Source of the DNA: Lachnospiraceae bacterium
GTDB taxonomy: Bacteria > Bacillota > Clostridia > Lachnospirales > Lachnospiraceae
Assembly (NCBI GenBank): GCA_017446045.1
Contig: JAFSRP010000035.1
Coordinates: 1 to 54,382 of the forward strand
Length of the DNA stretch: 54,382 nt
Direction: 5' to 3'
The notes beneath the pieces are model-generated. The model was not told the origin of the DNA, searched no databases, and was given only the letters and a program-made list of their open reading frames with translations. How positions within the stretch are numbered: position 1 is the stretch's first letter; each line of letters opens with the position of its first letter. Of this stretch, positions 24,477 through 33,357 are shown in pieces. The position numbers and the translations under genes were made by a program.

Positions 24477-25757
24477 TTACTGTTCCGGGATCAGGATGCG
24501 CAGGCAGAAAGCCGGACAGTATTCGATCTCCATCTCTGCGCCTTCACTTTCTACGATACGCCGAAGCGATGACAGTCCGCCGCCTTCCCGGACCGGTCCC
24601 ACCGGAGCCAATCCGTCATTGGTATAGCTGATCACCGTTCCGCCGGGGAAGCCTTCTCCGGGCCTTGTGTGTTCGATGCGGATGGTCAGCTCCGTTGCCT
24701 GCGCGTGACGGTATGCGTTGGTCAGGCATTCCCTTGCGCCTGCCAGCAGGAGTTTCTGCTCCTGTCTGGTCCCGGCCTCCCCGATCAGGTCAAGCCGGAT
24801 CCCGATAGCTTCGGCGGCCTGATAAAGATCTCCCGTCACGTCTTCCGTATGCTCTGCATCATCCGGGGCGGGTGCCAACGAAACGATCCGTTCCCACATA
24901 CCAAGCAGTTCCTGCAGGGTCAGACCGGTCTCCTCTCCCTCCAGATAACGGCGCGTCGCAAGCATTGTCCTCCCTGTTTCGTCATGGATCCGTATCTTGG
25001 TCGCGAGCGTCTCCTTCTCCACCGTGATCTCACCGATCATATCGTTGAGTTTATGAAGCCGCTGATTCATGGATGCCAGCCTTCTGTTTTCTTCTGCCAG
25101 CTCTTCCCGCAGCCGGTATTCTTCGGAAATATCCACCGCGATCACTTCATTCAGCGTCTCGCTCTCCAGAGTCGCTTCCCGATGATAAAAGCTCCAGACT
25201 TTCCCGTCCGGAAGTGTGAGGATCGGTTCCTTTTTTTCCTGCTGTCCCTCCTGCAGACGTGCCAGAAACTGGTTCCCGTCCTGCAGGGAAAGCCCTGTCA
25301 GACGCCGCGCGATCTCCATCATGCGCCGGTTGACCAGCTTGATGCGCCCGTCATTCCAGAAATACAGGAGACCGGTCGGCAGCGAATCCACGCCTTCCTT
25401 TACCGATGTGGCCGTGATGTGATGCTCCTGCCAGCGCTGTACCCCCCTGAGCAGACTAAGTGTCACCGCCGTCATCAACAGCATGGCAGCTGTGTATACC
25501 ACAAGCGGAACATCATGAAACATACGGAAGATCAGCCCGGGCGCATCACCGGATGTCAGATCGCTGTTGATAGACAAAATGATCTGATAAAGAAAGTATT
25601 CTCCCAGCATCAGCGCGAGAAGCGGGATATAACGCACCCACCAGCGATGGCGCTGTATGTAGCGGAACAGGACCAGGAATCCGACGTACAGCAAAAGGAG
25701 AAGCCAGATCAGAAGGAAGCCGCGGATATGCAGCGGCATTGATGAAAATGTTGTCAT
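24477..25757 (-). CDS. Sensor histidine kinase (HPK7/NarX-like)
   Basis: A 426-residue membrane kinase. Three hydrophobic segments (about 12-31, 43-62, 84-104) precede a PAS-like region (about 118-210, SLPTGLLYFWNDGRIKLVN). A coiled coil leads to the phospho-acceptor His258 in RIHDETGR, the H-D-E-x-G form of HisKA_3-like kinases. The ATPase domain has the N-box ECLTNAYRHAQA (Asn347), the NDG box at 380-382 and the GGGLSSLRR loop, so it appears active. The ligand is unknown. It overlaps the preceding membrane-protein gene by four bases (ATGA) and is followed by the response regulator, which implies strict co-production of all three. Confidence 0.88.
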   Translation of the reverse strand: MTTFSSMPLHIRGFLLIWLLLLLYVGFLVLFRYIQRHRWWVRYIPLLALMLGEYFLYQIILSINSDLTSGDAPGLIFRMFHDVPLVVYTAAMLLMTAVTLSLLRGVQRWQEHHITATSVKEGVDSLPTGLLYFWNDGRIKLVNRRMMEIARRLTGLSLQDGNQFLARLQEGQQEKKEPILTLPDGKVWSFYHREATLESETLNEVIAVDISEEYRLREELAEENRRLASMNQRLHKLNDMIGEITVEKETLATKIRIHDETGRTMLATRRYLEGEETGLTLQELLGMWERIVSLAPAPDDAEHTEDVTGDLYQAAEAIGIRLDLIGEAGTRQEQKLLLAGARECLTNAYRHAQATELTIRIEHTRPGEGFPGGTVISYTNDGLAPVGPVREGGGLSSLRRIVESEGAEMEIEYCPAFCLRILIPEQ

Positions 25758-27487
25758 ACGGCCGCCTCCTTTCTCTCCTCAGCTCCGGCGCAGATAAAGG
25801 AGATCTCCGCATATGCCGTCCCGTCCTCTTCTTCCACATGGATACGGCCACCGGCAGCGGATACCTCCGCTTGCCTCCAATCAACATCCGGAAGACTTGC
25901 GGGTCCTTCCAGTATCATGCGCAGCTTCCATCCCCGCCCGTCACCGGTGATCCTGATCTGCATCGCGGTAAGTGACGGAAGAGCATGCTCAGCTACCGTC
26001 TGGAAATAATCATATGCCTGCAGGATCTGCGCAGACGGAGCCAGGATCCCGCCGACAGTCTCATATATGCCGGTCACAATGCTGTTCAGTTTCATATATT
26101 CCAGGGATTCGCGGATCGAAAGGACCAGCTCCATCAGCGGGATCCCGACATCGGTCTGTTCCCCGGAGATCAGGGTCAGGTTGGCACGCCGCTTCACATA
26201 AGCACCGAGAAAAGACAGCTCCGCCAGCCGGGCTTTAAGGTCCGGACATTCGGGGTCATTCTTCAGAATGCCGATCTCCGTTCGGATCCTTGAAAGCTGC
26301 GGCGATACGAGCCGATGAATATCGTCATACAGACGGTTCTGCACCTCCAGGCTGTAGTGACGGTGCTTCCATTCATTCTCCGCGCGAAGCAGTTCATTCT
26401 CCTCAGAAAGCTGTTCCGCGGTATCCGACAACGCTTCATTATATTGATTCACAGCGCTCAGATCCTCCGTCCAGAGGATCCCGCCGCCTTCTACTCTCTG
26501 CCCGTGCAGGATCGTATTCTTATCAAGACGAAGAGCCCCGCTTTGGGCTGATTCCAGATTCCATCCTGCAGGGATCACCGCATTTTCAGATACCAGGTAA
26601 CGGCTGTTGTCATCATTTAAAAAGACTGCTGAAATACCGGAGATCCGGATGATATCTTCGTAGTTAGTGTTAGAAGGGACCATGCCGTTCTGGATGCAGC
26701 TCTCCCAGAAGGCAATGATCATCAGGCAGTAAAGCTCGGGAAGGTCAAACAGATGGGGCCACAGGAGATCCGGGATGTTCCCTCCATTAAGATGGATGAC
26801 CAGGAACCAGCACCCAAAAAACAGGAGAATGCCCAGCGGCATCCAGGGATACTGCAGATTCTTCCACCTCCGGATACGGCCGATGATCCGCAGCAGGGTC
26901 AGTCCAAGCAGTATGACGATCCAGGCTGCACCGATATAGCAAAGCAGCCCGTAGGAATGATATTCCATGATCAGGCCCCTGCCCGTATCGCCAAAGGCCA
27001 GATGATGCAGATCATTGGTCAAAAAGCCGATGCAGAGCAGGCTGTCCAGGACGATGAGGACCGTCTGAAGCCGGTTATGCGTATGCTTTTCCTCATCCAG
27101 ACTGTCTGCGGCAAAAAAGCAAAGCAGCGGCATCGTCAGAAACGGCACATAATATCCGTACCAAAGCAGCCGGTCTGCCAGCAGGTCACCCTCCAGGAAG
27201 GTATACCGGCACCCCCGGAGCACCAGGAGAAAAAGCATGTACCAGACGAGACCGGTCAGCATCCTTCGGGTGTATTCGTTCAGGATACGGCGCCAGACCG
27301 CCAACCCCCACGCGATGAACAGGCCGCCGTACAGCACGGTAGACACGGAATATGCAGGGAATGCCTCCGGTAAAAGACGCGAAAGGCCGCATAGCAGGGT
27401 TCCCGCCAGAAATTCAAGGATCCTCTGCCGGGTACTTCTGCTCATATGCAGGAAGGGCCTGTTTTTTTCTGTGGATTGCTCCTGCAT
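25754..27487 (-). CDS. 7TM sensor protein with degenerate kinase-like tail
   Basis: A 577-residue membrane protein. Seven or so hydrophobic segments lie between about residues 25 and 265, resembling the 7TM N-terminal module of some histidine kinases. A short PAS-like region (SGISAVFLNDDNSRYLVSEN) and a coiled coil (about 345-385) follow, then QNRLYDDIHRLVSPQLSRI, where His391 sits where a kinase would have its phospho-acceptor. The last 150 residues lack a clear Asn in the N-box position (AYDYFQTVAEHALPSL) and have no obvious glycine loop, so it looks like a non-catalytic partner. It overlaps the true kinase gene by ATGA. The start follows the cinA stop by 14 bases, probably by translational coupling. 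Confidence 0.7.
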   Translation of the reverse strand: MQEQSTEKNRPFLHMSRSTRQRILEFLAGTLLCGLSRLLPEAFPAYSVSTVLYGGLFIAWGLAVWRRILNEYTRRMLTGLVWYMLFLLVLRGCRYTFLEGDLLADRLLWYGYYVPFLTMPLLCFFAADSLDEEKHTHNRLQTVLIVLDSLLCIGFLTNDLHHLAFGDTGRGLIMEYHSYGLLCYIGAAWIVILLGLTLLRIIGRIRRWKNLQYPWMPLGILLFFGCWFLVIHLNGGNIPDLLWPHLFDLPELYCLMIIAFWESCIQNGMVPSNTNYEDIIRISGISAVFLNDDNSRYLVSENAVIPAGWNLESAQSGALRLDKNTILHGQRVEGGGILWTEDLSAVNQYNEALSDTAEQLSEENELLRAENEWKHRHYSLEVQNRLYDDIHRLVSPQLSRIRTEIGILKNDPECPDLKARLAELSFLGAYVKRRANLTLISGEQTDVGIPLMELVLSIRESLEYMKLNSIVTGIYETVGGILAPSAQILQAYDYFQTVAEHALPSLTAMQIRITGDGRGWKLRMILEGPASLPDVDWRQAEVSAAGGRIHVEEEDGTAYAEISFICAGAEERKEAAV

Positions 27488-27501
27488 CGGAAAGCTGGTC
27501 C

Positions 27502-29073
27502 TTATCCTTTCGGTGCGATCCTGAGAGCTGCCTTGCGGGCCATGTTCAGGGCATGGGAAGCACCGATAAACCGGATGAGCTCACGGTCATCAACACGTCC
27601 TCTCCCAAGGTGCAGCTGCTGCACGATGGTAATGCAGCCGTTCTCCCGGTACAGATACGGCGGATCGGTCTTCGGCCAGATCTGGCTCACCCCGATATCC
27701 TCCATGGCAGTTCCTGCAGGGTCTGCAGTCCCTGTGGAGCTGTCCTGCGGCATGGCAGGATCCCGATAGCTCACAGCTACGAAACAGGTGCCGACTTCCT
27801 TTCCTTCTGAAGGATCCGGGCCGGCCACGCCGGTAGCGGCGATCCCGATATCGGCACCGGAGACCCGACGGATCCCCTCCGCCATCTCACGTGCCGTCTG
27901 CTCCGAAACCGCGCCATAGGCATCAAGGGTCTCCTCACGGACACCCAGATATCTGTGTTTGGCAGAATTCGCATAAGTCACCGCGCTGTATGAGATCACA
28001 GAGGATGCCCCCGAAACGTCGGTGATCCTCTTCGCGATCAGACCACCGGTAAAGCTTTCCGCCGCAGAGACGGTCAGCCCGCGTTCTTTCAGCGTGTGCA
28101 CCAGAACGGTCTGGAGATCCGGGACATCCACACCATAAACAAACCTGTCCAGCTTTTCGCAGAGTTCTTTGATCATCGGCTGCATCATGGCTTCCGCTGC
28201 CTCTTTTGTGGAAGCCTTAGCCGTAACGCGCAGCATGCATTCTCCGTCCTTGGCATAAGGTGCCGCGGTGGGATTCACCTGCCCGAGCAGATACTCGTGC
28301 AACATCGCTTCCATGGCACTCTCACCGATGCCGAAGAGCCGGATGCTGTGGGAAACGATCGTATCTTCGGAAAGGCTATCAAGATAAGGATCCACATACT
28401 CCTCCCACATAGCCCGGAGCTCTCTGGGCGGTCCGGGAAGAAGGATCACGATCTTCTCGGGAACAGCAGACGTACGTACCTGTCCTTCCGGCATCTGTTC
28501 CTCCGAACCTGCTGCGGCAGCCAGCCGTTCACGAAGGGCCTCCGGTACCGGACGTATCCCGTCCTTTTCCGAAGGGCCTTCCTCTACCGCAGCTCTGATC
28601 GCGGCCTCCACATCACCAAGTTCCACACGTTCCGGGATCTCATCAGCCGATGCTTCAATGATCACGCCGGGCGCCGTGCCGTTGTGATTAGGCATCTCGA
28701 GACATCCCTCCGGAAGCACCGCCTGCTTAAGGTTGTTGGCGGTCATGCGGACAGGGTCGTTGCCGAAATACTTCCGGATCATCTGCAGGGATGGTCCGTG
28801 CAGGCGAAGCTGCCTGCAGAAATGTGCGGACACGATCTCCTTGGTCAGATCGTCATAGGTCGGTCCGAGACCGCCTGTGGTGATCACGAGGTCGCTCCGC
28901 CGGACGGCGTCCGAGACCGCCCGCTCCAACCGGGCCGGATTGTCTCCCACAACTGTATGGTGAAAGACATTGATGCCTTTCTCCGCAAGCTTTTGTGAAA
29001 TGTATGTGGCATTTGTATTGGTAATGTCGCCGAGAAGGATCTCGGTCCCTACACATAAGATCTCTGCATTCAT
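27502..29073 (-). CDS. cinA: CinA family protein (competence/damage-inducible protein A)
   Basis: A 523-residue CinA protein: the N-terminal molybdopterin-binding-like (COG1058) domain with AEILCVGTEILLGDITNTNA, TTGGLGPTYDDLTKEI and LLPGPPRELRAMWEEYVDPYL, and the C-terminal CinA/PncC domain with AAESFTGGLIAKRITDVSGA and GIAATGVAGPDPSEG. The family cleans up NAD by-products (ADP-ribose pyrophosphatase and NMN deamidase activities). It is about 100 residues longer than usual because of two insertions, at about residues 141-207 between GVIIE and KIVILLPGPP, and about 430-475 after VSYRDP. Both are Ala/Glu/Pro/Thr/Ser-rich. The start has AGGAGAC upstream. Confidence 0.92.
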   Translation of the reverse strand: MNAEILCVGTEILLGDITNTNATYISQKLAEKGINVFHHTVVGDNPARLERAVSDAVRRSDLVITTGGLGPTYDDLTKEIVSAHFCRQLRLHGPSLQMIRKYFGNDPVRMTANNLKQAVLPEGCLEMPNHNGTAPGVIIEASADEIPERVELGDVEAAIRAAVEEGPSEKDGIRPVPEALRERLAAAAGSEEQMPEGQVRTSAVPEKIVILLPGPPRELRAMWEEYVDPYLDSLSEDTIVSHSIRLFGIGESAMEAMLHEYLLGQVNPTAAPYAKDGECMLRVTAKASTKEAAEAMMQPMIKELCEKLDRFVYGVDVPDLQTVLVHTLKERGLTVSAAESFTGGLIAKRITDVSGASSVISYSAVTYANSAKHRYLGVREETLDAYGAVSEQTAREMAEGIRRVSGADIGIAATGVAGPDPSEGKEVGTCFVAVSYRDPAMPQDSSTGTADPAGTAMEDIGVSQIWPKTDPPYLYRENGCITIVQQLHLGRGRVDDRELIRFIGASHALNMARKAALRIAPKG

Positions 29074-29142
29074 GGTATTCCTGTCTCCTGTAATTCCGGT
29101 CAGCAGTCAGACATCCACACGGTCCCGGCTGTCACATTTACA

Positions 29143-30411
29143 CTACTGCGGTTCCGGAAAAGCAGCGTTGTCGCTCCGGATCTTTCGTACGATCCGGTAC
29201 GGAATGCCGTTTTCCTCCAGTTGCCGCAGGAATGCCTCCCGGACAGAATCTTCCCTGAACCGCTGCTGAAGGCTCAGGCAGATGCTGCCGCCTACCGCAT
29301 TGATCTCTGCCATCAGACTGAATGTATTGGGGGGATGGACCCAGAGCTCGCACATCATATCCGCTACCGCGGGATAGTGCCATCTGCCTACGTAACTGAC
29401 AAGAAAAGTGATTACGCCTTCCCCGCCCCGGAACATCTGTCCGAACACATCCTTTTTTTCCTCCAAAGTTGCGGCAGCGAGGGCCGCCTGCTTCACATGA
29501 TCTGCATTTTCCGTTATCACGGGGACGATCCTGTCGGCATCGCTCTGGAGAAATGTCATTCCGCGGTATACAGTACACTGATGCGAAAACGGCAGGGCCT
29601 TCAGCTTTTCCGTATACGGGAACATGGCCATGCTGAGACAGTTGTGGTATGTTTTCTCCGCGCCCAGCATCGGCCTCGCGTTGATCACATACGCGCTGAT
29701 GATCTTTTTCGTTCTTTCAGGATAAAGACTGTCGATCGCCCTGGCCAGAAGAAGAGAGATCATGGTCCCAGGACTTGCGTCATTGGCGGAAGTGAAACGT
29801 ATAAAAGCGTCTTCCGGGATCGTGATGTCCCACAGTGTTGCTTCCGAAGGTGTCAGTTCCCCGTCTATCTCCAGTGTAAAGGCCTGCTCCATGGGCGGTA
29901 TCTCCCTGGGCATATGCTCCGTCTGAAGCAGCTCATCCTGCGGATCCGTTAACTCGGCTTCGTCAGCCGGAATGTCATCCGTCGGGATGCCGCCCGGTGC
30001 GGTGATCCCATAATGCTCCCTGCCATAATAATAGAGAAGAGTCGCCAGGACAGAGTACATCCCTGTTCCGTCGCTTATGCCGTGAAAGAAATCAAGATGT
30101 ATCCGATCCTCTGCGAAACAGACAGCCCAAACATGATGATTCACTGCAGGAGAATTCAGACAGATGCGTTCCTCTGTTGGGAGTATTACAATCGGAAGCG
30201 GATTGTCCTCATAATACAAGGTCTCCGCTCCTTTGGTAAGCCGCACACAAAAGTACGGATACCGCAGGGCGGCCGCATCGACCGCTTTCCTGAGCACTGC
30301 AGGATCTATACGCTCCGTCAGACGGACGGTGATCCTTACCGTATAGTCCGCCCCCGCTCCGAAGCAGCCGTAAACATGCATCATATCACCGGTAGTGATC
30401 TCCCTTTTCAT
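29143..30411 (-). CDS. Condensation/chloramphenicol-acetyltransferase-fold acyltransferase-like protein
   Basis: A 422-residue stand-alone protein resembling the BAHD/condensation/alcohol-acetyltransferase superfamily. The first domain contains DPAVLRKAVDAAALRYPYF, the usual early helix, then LDFFHGISDGTG (110-118), a variant of the HHxxxDG active-site motif with Phe-His in place of His-His; the second His is the catalytic one. The second domain has TMISLLLARAI and VITFLVSYVGRW, which fits the partner domain. There is no carrier-protein, NRPS or PKS gene nearby, so it may acylate a small molecule, sugar or lipid. AGGAGAAAGAAGG lies before ATG 30411. It is upstream of cinA and could head the operon that includes the signalling cassette. 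Confidence 0.7.
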   Translation of the reverse strand: MKREITTGDMMHVYGCFGAGADYTVRITVRLTERIDPAVLRKAVDAAALRYPYFCVRLTKGAETLYYEDNPLPIVILPTEERICLNSPAVNHHVWAVCFAEDRIHLDFFHGISDGTGMYSVLATLLYYYGREHYGITAPGGIPTDDIPADEAELTDPQDELLQTEHMPREIPPMEQAFTLEIDGELTPSEATLWDITIPEDAFIRFTSANDASPGTMISLLLARAIDSLYPERTKKIISAYVINARPMLGAEKTYHNCLSMAMFPYTEKLKALPFSHQCTVYRGMTFLQSDADRIVPVITENADHVKQAALAAATLEEKKDVFGQMFRGGEGVITFLVSYVGRWHYPAVADMMCELWVHPPNTFSLMAEINAVGGSICLSLQQRFREDSVREAFLRQLEENGIPYRIVRKIRSDNAAFPEPQ

Positions 30412-30466
30412 AAATGACAGACCTTCTTTCTCCTGCTGCAGACCGATAAATCTCCGATTATTATTT

Positions 30467-30495
30467 ATTCTAACAGGGCAATGTCAGCGCCGCAA
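30467..30495 (-). promoter_or_regulatory. Promoter of the acyltransferase-cinA-signalling operon
   Basis: Minus-strand TTGCGG (30490-30495) and TAGAAT (30467-30472) separated by 17 bases, 55 bases before the acyltransferase start. Confidence 0.55.
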
Positions 30496-30599
30496 CCCCC
30501 ATAGGGAGTGTTCGGATCACTCGCATCTGCCCGCAGGACATACTTTGTGGCATCACTCTGCGGCATCGTATGACGGCATGATCTGCCTTCCCGTTCAGG

Positions 30600-30628
30600 T
30601 TGCCTTTTGGGATGCCGGCTAATATAAT
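30600..30628 (+). promoter_or_regulatory. Promoter of the decarboxylase-type gene
   Basis: TTGCCT (30600-30605) and TATAAT (30623-30628) are 17 bases apart, only 20 bases before the ATG, so the leader is very short. Confidence 0.6.
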
Positions 30629-30648
30629 ATTTTGTATGGGTGAAAAAG

Positions 30649-32070
30649 ATGAAGACACCGATCTGTGATTTTGTTGATAAATATATATCTTCCGGTATCA
30701 GCCGGCTGCACGTCCCCGGACATAAGGGGATCTCTTTCCTCGGTTGTGAAAACCGGGACATTACGGAAGTTTTCGGGGCTGATGTGCTTGGAGAAGCAGA
30801 GGGCATCATTGCCGAAAGCGAGGCGATCGCCGCCGGCCTGTTCGGAACTTACAGGACCTTTTATTCCACGGAAGGCTCAAGCCATGTGATCCGTGCCATG
30901 CTGATCCTGGCTGCGCAGTGTTTTCCCCGGCATGGAAAAGGGCGGCCTTTCACTGTCCTTGCTGCCCGCAATGTCCATAAATCGTTTATCCACGCCTGCG
31001 GCTTACTGGATCTGGATGTCGAATGGCTGTATCCGGATGGGGACAGCGGGCTGAATTCGGTCTGCAGCTGCCCGATCACCGCGGTGCAGCTGGAATCGGT
31101 ACTTTCCGGACACTCCGGGGATCTGCCCGATGCGGTTTACATAACGTCTCCTGATTATCTGGGTACGGTCTCGGATATCCGCGGGCTCGCGGACGTATGC
31201 GCACATTTTGGCCTTCCTCTTCTGGTGGACAATGCCCACGGCGCTTACCTGCATTTTCTGAAAGAGCCTGTACATCCGATAGACCTCGGCGCAGTCATGT
31301 GCTGCGACTCTGCTCACAAGACCCTGCCTGTGCTCACCGGCGGCGCGTATCTGCATATCGCGGCGCATCCGGCCTGCTGCGCGGGCAATGCCGCAAAAGG
31401 CTCCGTCTGCCCGGGCCCGGAGCTTCCGGAACGCCTCGCAGCCGGCGCAAGGCACGCCCTTTCTGTTTTCGGATCTACCAGTCCGTCCTATCTGATCCTG
31501 CAATCCCTGGATCTTTGTAATCACTATCTTTCGGACGGATATAAAAAAAGACTGGATGAAACCATCCGGTCTGTCAATAATCTGAAAAAACAGCTTTCTG
31601 CCCCGGGCTTCTCCTGCCTTCCTTCCGAGTCTCTGAAGCTCGTTCTTTCCTGCGCGGATGCCGGTCTCCTGGCAACGCATCTTCGGCAGCATCAGGTGGA
31701 GTGTGAATTTACGGACAGGGATTATGTCGTTTTGATGTTCACTCCGGAGAATACAGAAAAGGACTATGCGCAGGTCCTCGCTGCGCTTGAAACTCTGTCC
31801 GCAAATGAAAGCATCGACGCCCGGCAGAGTACTGCGCGCGGGATCCGTCTCCCGCGTCTCCCGAGAGCCTGCTCCATACGGGAAGCGCTCCTGGGCCCCG
31901 CAGAAATGATCCCTTCCAGATCAGCCTTAGGCCGCATCTGTGCCGTACCCACAGTCTCCTGTCCGCCTGCTGTGCCGATCGCCGTCAGCGGCGAACGTTT
32001 TGATGAAAAAGCACTGGATCTGCTGGAACTGTATGGGATACGCGAGGTATCTGTCCTGAAAGAAGGGTGA
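30649..32070 (+). CDS. Orn/Lys/Arg decarboxylase-family PLP protein
   Basis: A 473-residue fold type I PLP protein. RLHVPGHKG is the family's N-terminal signature, DVLGEAEGIIAESE and STEGSSHVIRAM (PLP phosphate) follow, then LLVDNAHGAYLHF (PLP Asp) and DSAHKTLPVLTGGAYL with the Schiff-base lysine. It is the short YaaO-like form, without the N-terminal wing domain of inducible decarboxylases. Such proteins make agmatine, cadaverine or putrescine, but many YaaO-like members are unproven. ATG 30649 has only a weak GGGTG upstream; GTG 30640 is an alternative. In other Firmicutes this gene often stands beside tmk, holB and ricT, which here lie 20 kb away. Confidence 0.85.
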   Translation: MKTPICDFVDKYISSGISRLHVPGHKGISFLGCENRDITEVFGADVLGEAEGIIAESEAIAAGLFGTYRTFYSTEGSSHVIRAMLILAAQCFPRHGKGRPFTVLAARNVHKSFIHACGLLDLDVEWLYPDGDSGLNSVCSCPITAVQLESVLSGHSGDLPDAVYITSPDYLGTVSDIRGLADVCAHFGLPLLVDNAHGAYLHFLKEPVHPIDLGAVMCCDSAHKTLPVLTGGAYLHIAAHPACCAGNAAKGSVCPGPELPERLAAGARHALSVFGSTSPSYLILQSLDLCNHYLSDGYKKRLDETIRSVNNLKKQLSAPGFSCLPSESLKLVLSCADAGLLATHLRQHQVECEFTDRDYVVLMFTPENTEKDYAQVLAALETLSANESIDARQSTARGIRLPRLPRACSIREALLGPAEMIPSRSALGRICAVPTVSCPPAVPIAVSGERFDEKALDLLELYGIREVSVLKEG

Positions 32071-32085
32071 AAATAAACTCTTAAA

Positions 32086-33261
32086 TCACACGCTTCTTTT
32101 TACCGGTTTCGGACTGGCAAGGCCGACAAATGCCGCGACCGTGCCAATGACACTGATGCCGCATGCGATCCATACAGTCGCAGGAACCGGCAGCATATCA
32201 TAGAGCCGCCCTCCGATCAGACTGGCCAGGATACCGCCGCAGGTGGTCATGGTATATGCCAGGCTCTGGGCTTTTGCGGAGTCCTCCGCAGCGATATTTT
32301 CTGTCACATATGGAACGATCGCTGCCGCATAAAGAGCAAAAGAGGGCGCCTGCATCGCGTAAGAAGCAGTCAGCTGCGGGATCGTGCGGGAAGCTGCGAT
32401 AGCTGCCGACTTCAGGATGAAGAACACGAATGCCACCCGGAGGACATTACGGGTATCCACCCGCCGGAAGATCCGGCTGTAGAACACCATAACGGGGATC
32501 TCCACAGCTGCGATGAATCCATGCAGAACACCCAGCGTACTGGTATCTCCGCCGTCAAAACGAACGATATTGATCAGGAAGTTATTGATGGTATTGTGCG
32601 TGAAGAAAAGCAGTGCCGTACCGGTCAGCAGGATAAAAAATCGCGGATTGGCGGCAATGAAGGCCTTCATGGACCTGCCCTCCGTAAAAGACGGCGCGCT
32701 GCCGGCAGCCCCGATGACAAGGGCTTTCCGCATGGAAACGTATGCGAGAAACTGAAGCGCGGAGATCACAAGGCCGCTGAGCGGGATCATCCGTACACCC
32801 ATGCGCTCTGCCGCGGCGCCGAGCACCAGGGAAATGCCGACAAAGGCCAGGGATCCCATGCCCCGGGCAATGCCGTAATCTACAGAAGCCCCGCTATAGA
32901 CCGCATCGGAATACATTTTCATGTTCAGTGAGTTGATCACGTTGGATGCGGCGATATACGCACCGAACCCAAGAGCACTGACCGGCCCCTTGCCGGGAAC
33001 CAGAAGCAGCATCACAAGGATGACCGTCTGCAGAAGCAGAACCGGGGGCAGCAGCCTGGTCGCCGTCACTTCCTTCCTGCTGTCAATAAAGGAAGACAGG
33101 GCGGGACCGAGCAATGCGCCGGCAATATTGCCAAAAGCCATGATCAGCCCGAGTTCGGCATTGGTATAACCAAGCCCCTGCAGGTATACGGCGGCAAATC
33201 CGTTGGATGCGCAATAGCTCATCCAGAACGAAGCCTGCACCGCAGAAAACTGTTTTGTCAT
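32086..33261 (-). CDS. Major facilitator superfamily transporter
   Basis: A protein of about 391 residues with 12 predicted hydrophobic helices. The N-terminus FWMSYCASNGFAAVYLQGLG and YTNAELGLIMAFGNIAGALL resemble the LacY/nucleoside-symporter-like (MFS_1_like) group. The midpoint loop and TCGGILASLIGGRLYDMLP near the end are also typical. The substrate is unknown. The start is uncertain: ATG 33261 fits the family best, ATG 33279 has GGAG directly against it, and the frame extends to 33354. It follows the SCIFF maturase gene by about 100 bases, so co-expression with the peptide system is possible but not shown. Confidence 0.8.
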   Translation of the reverse strand: MTKQFSAVQASFWMSYCASNGFAAVYLQGLGYTNAELGLIMAFGNIAGALLGPALSSFIDSRKEVTATRLLPPVLLLQTVILVMLLLVPGKGPVSALGFGAYIAASNVINSLNMKMYSDAVYSGASVDYGIARGMGSLAFVGISLVLGAAAERMGVRMIPLSGLVISALQFLAYVSMRKALVIGAAGSAPSFTEGRSMKAFIAANPRFFILLTGTALLFFTHNTINNFLINIVRFDGGDTSTLGVLHGFIAAVEIPVMVFYSRIFRRVDTRNVLRVAFVFFILKSAAIAASRTIPQLTASYAMQAPSFALYAAAIVPYVTENIAAEDSAKAQSLAYTMTTCGGILASLIGGRLYDMLPVPATVWIACGISVIGTVAAFVGLASPKPVKRSV

Positions 33262-33357
33262 AGAGTTTCTTCTGTCCATCTCCACATATTCCCGCATACG
33301 GAAATTCCAGCTTTTTCTTTTCAGGCCATCCTGACCCGGCCTGCGACAGGCCACCGC

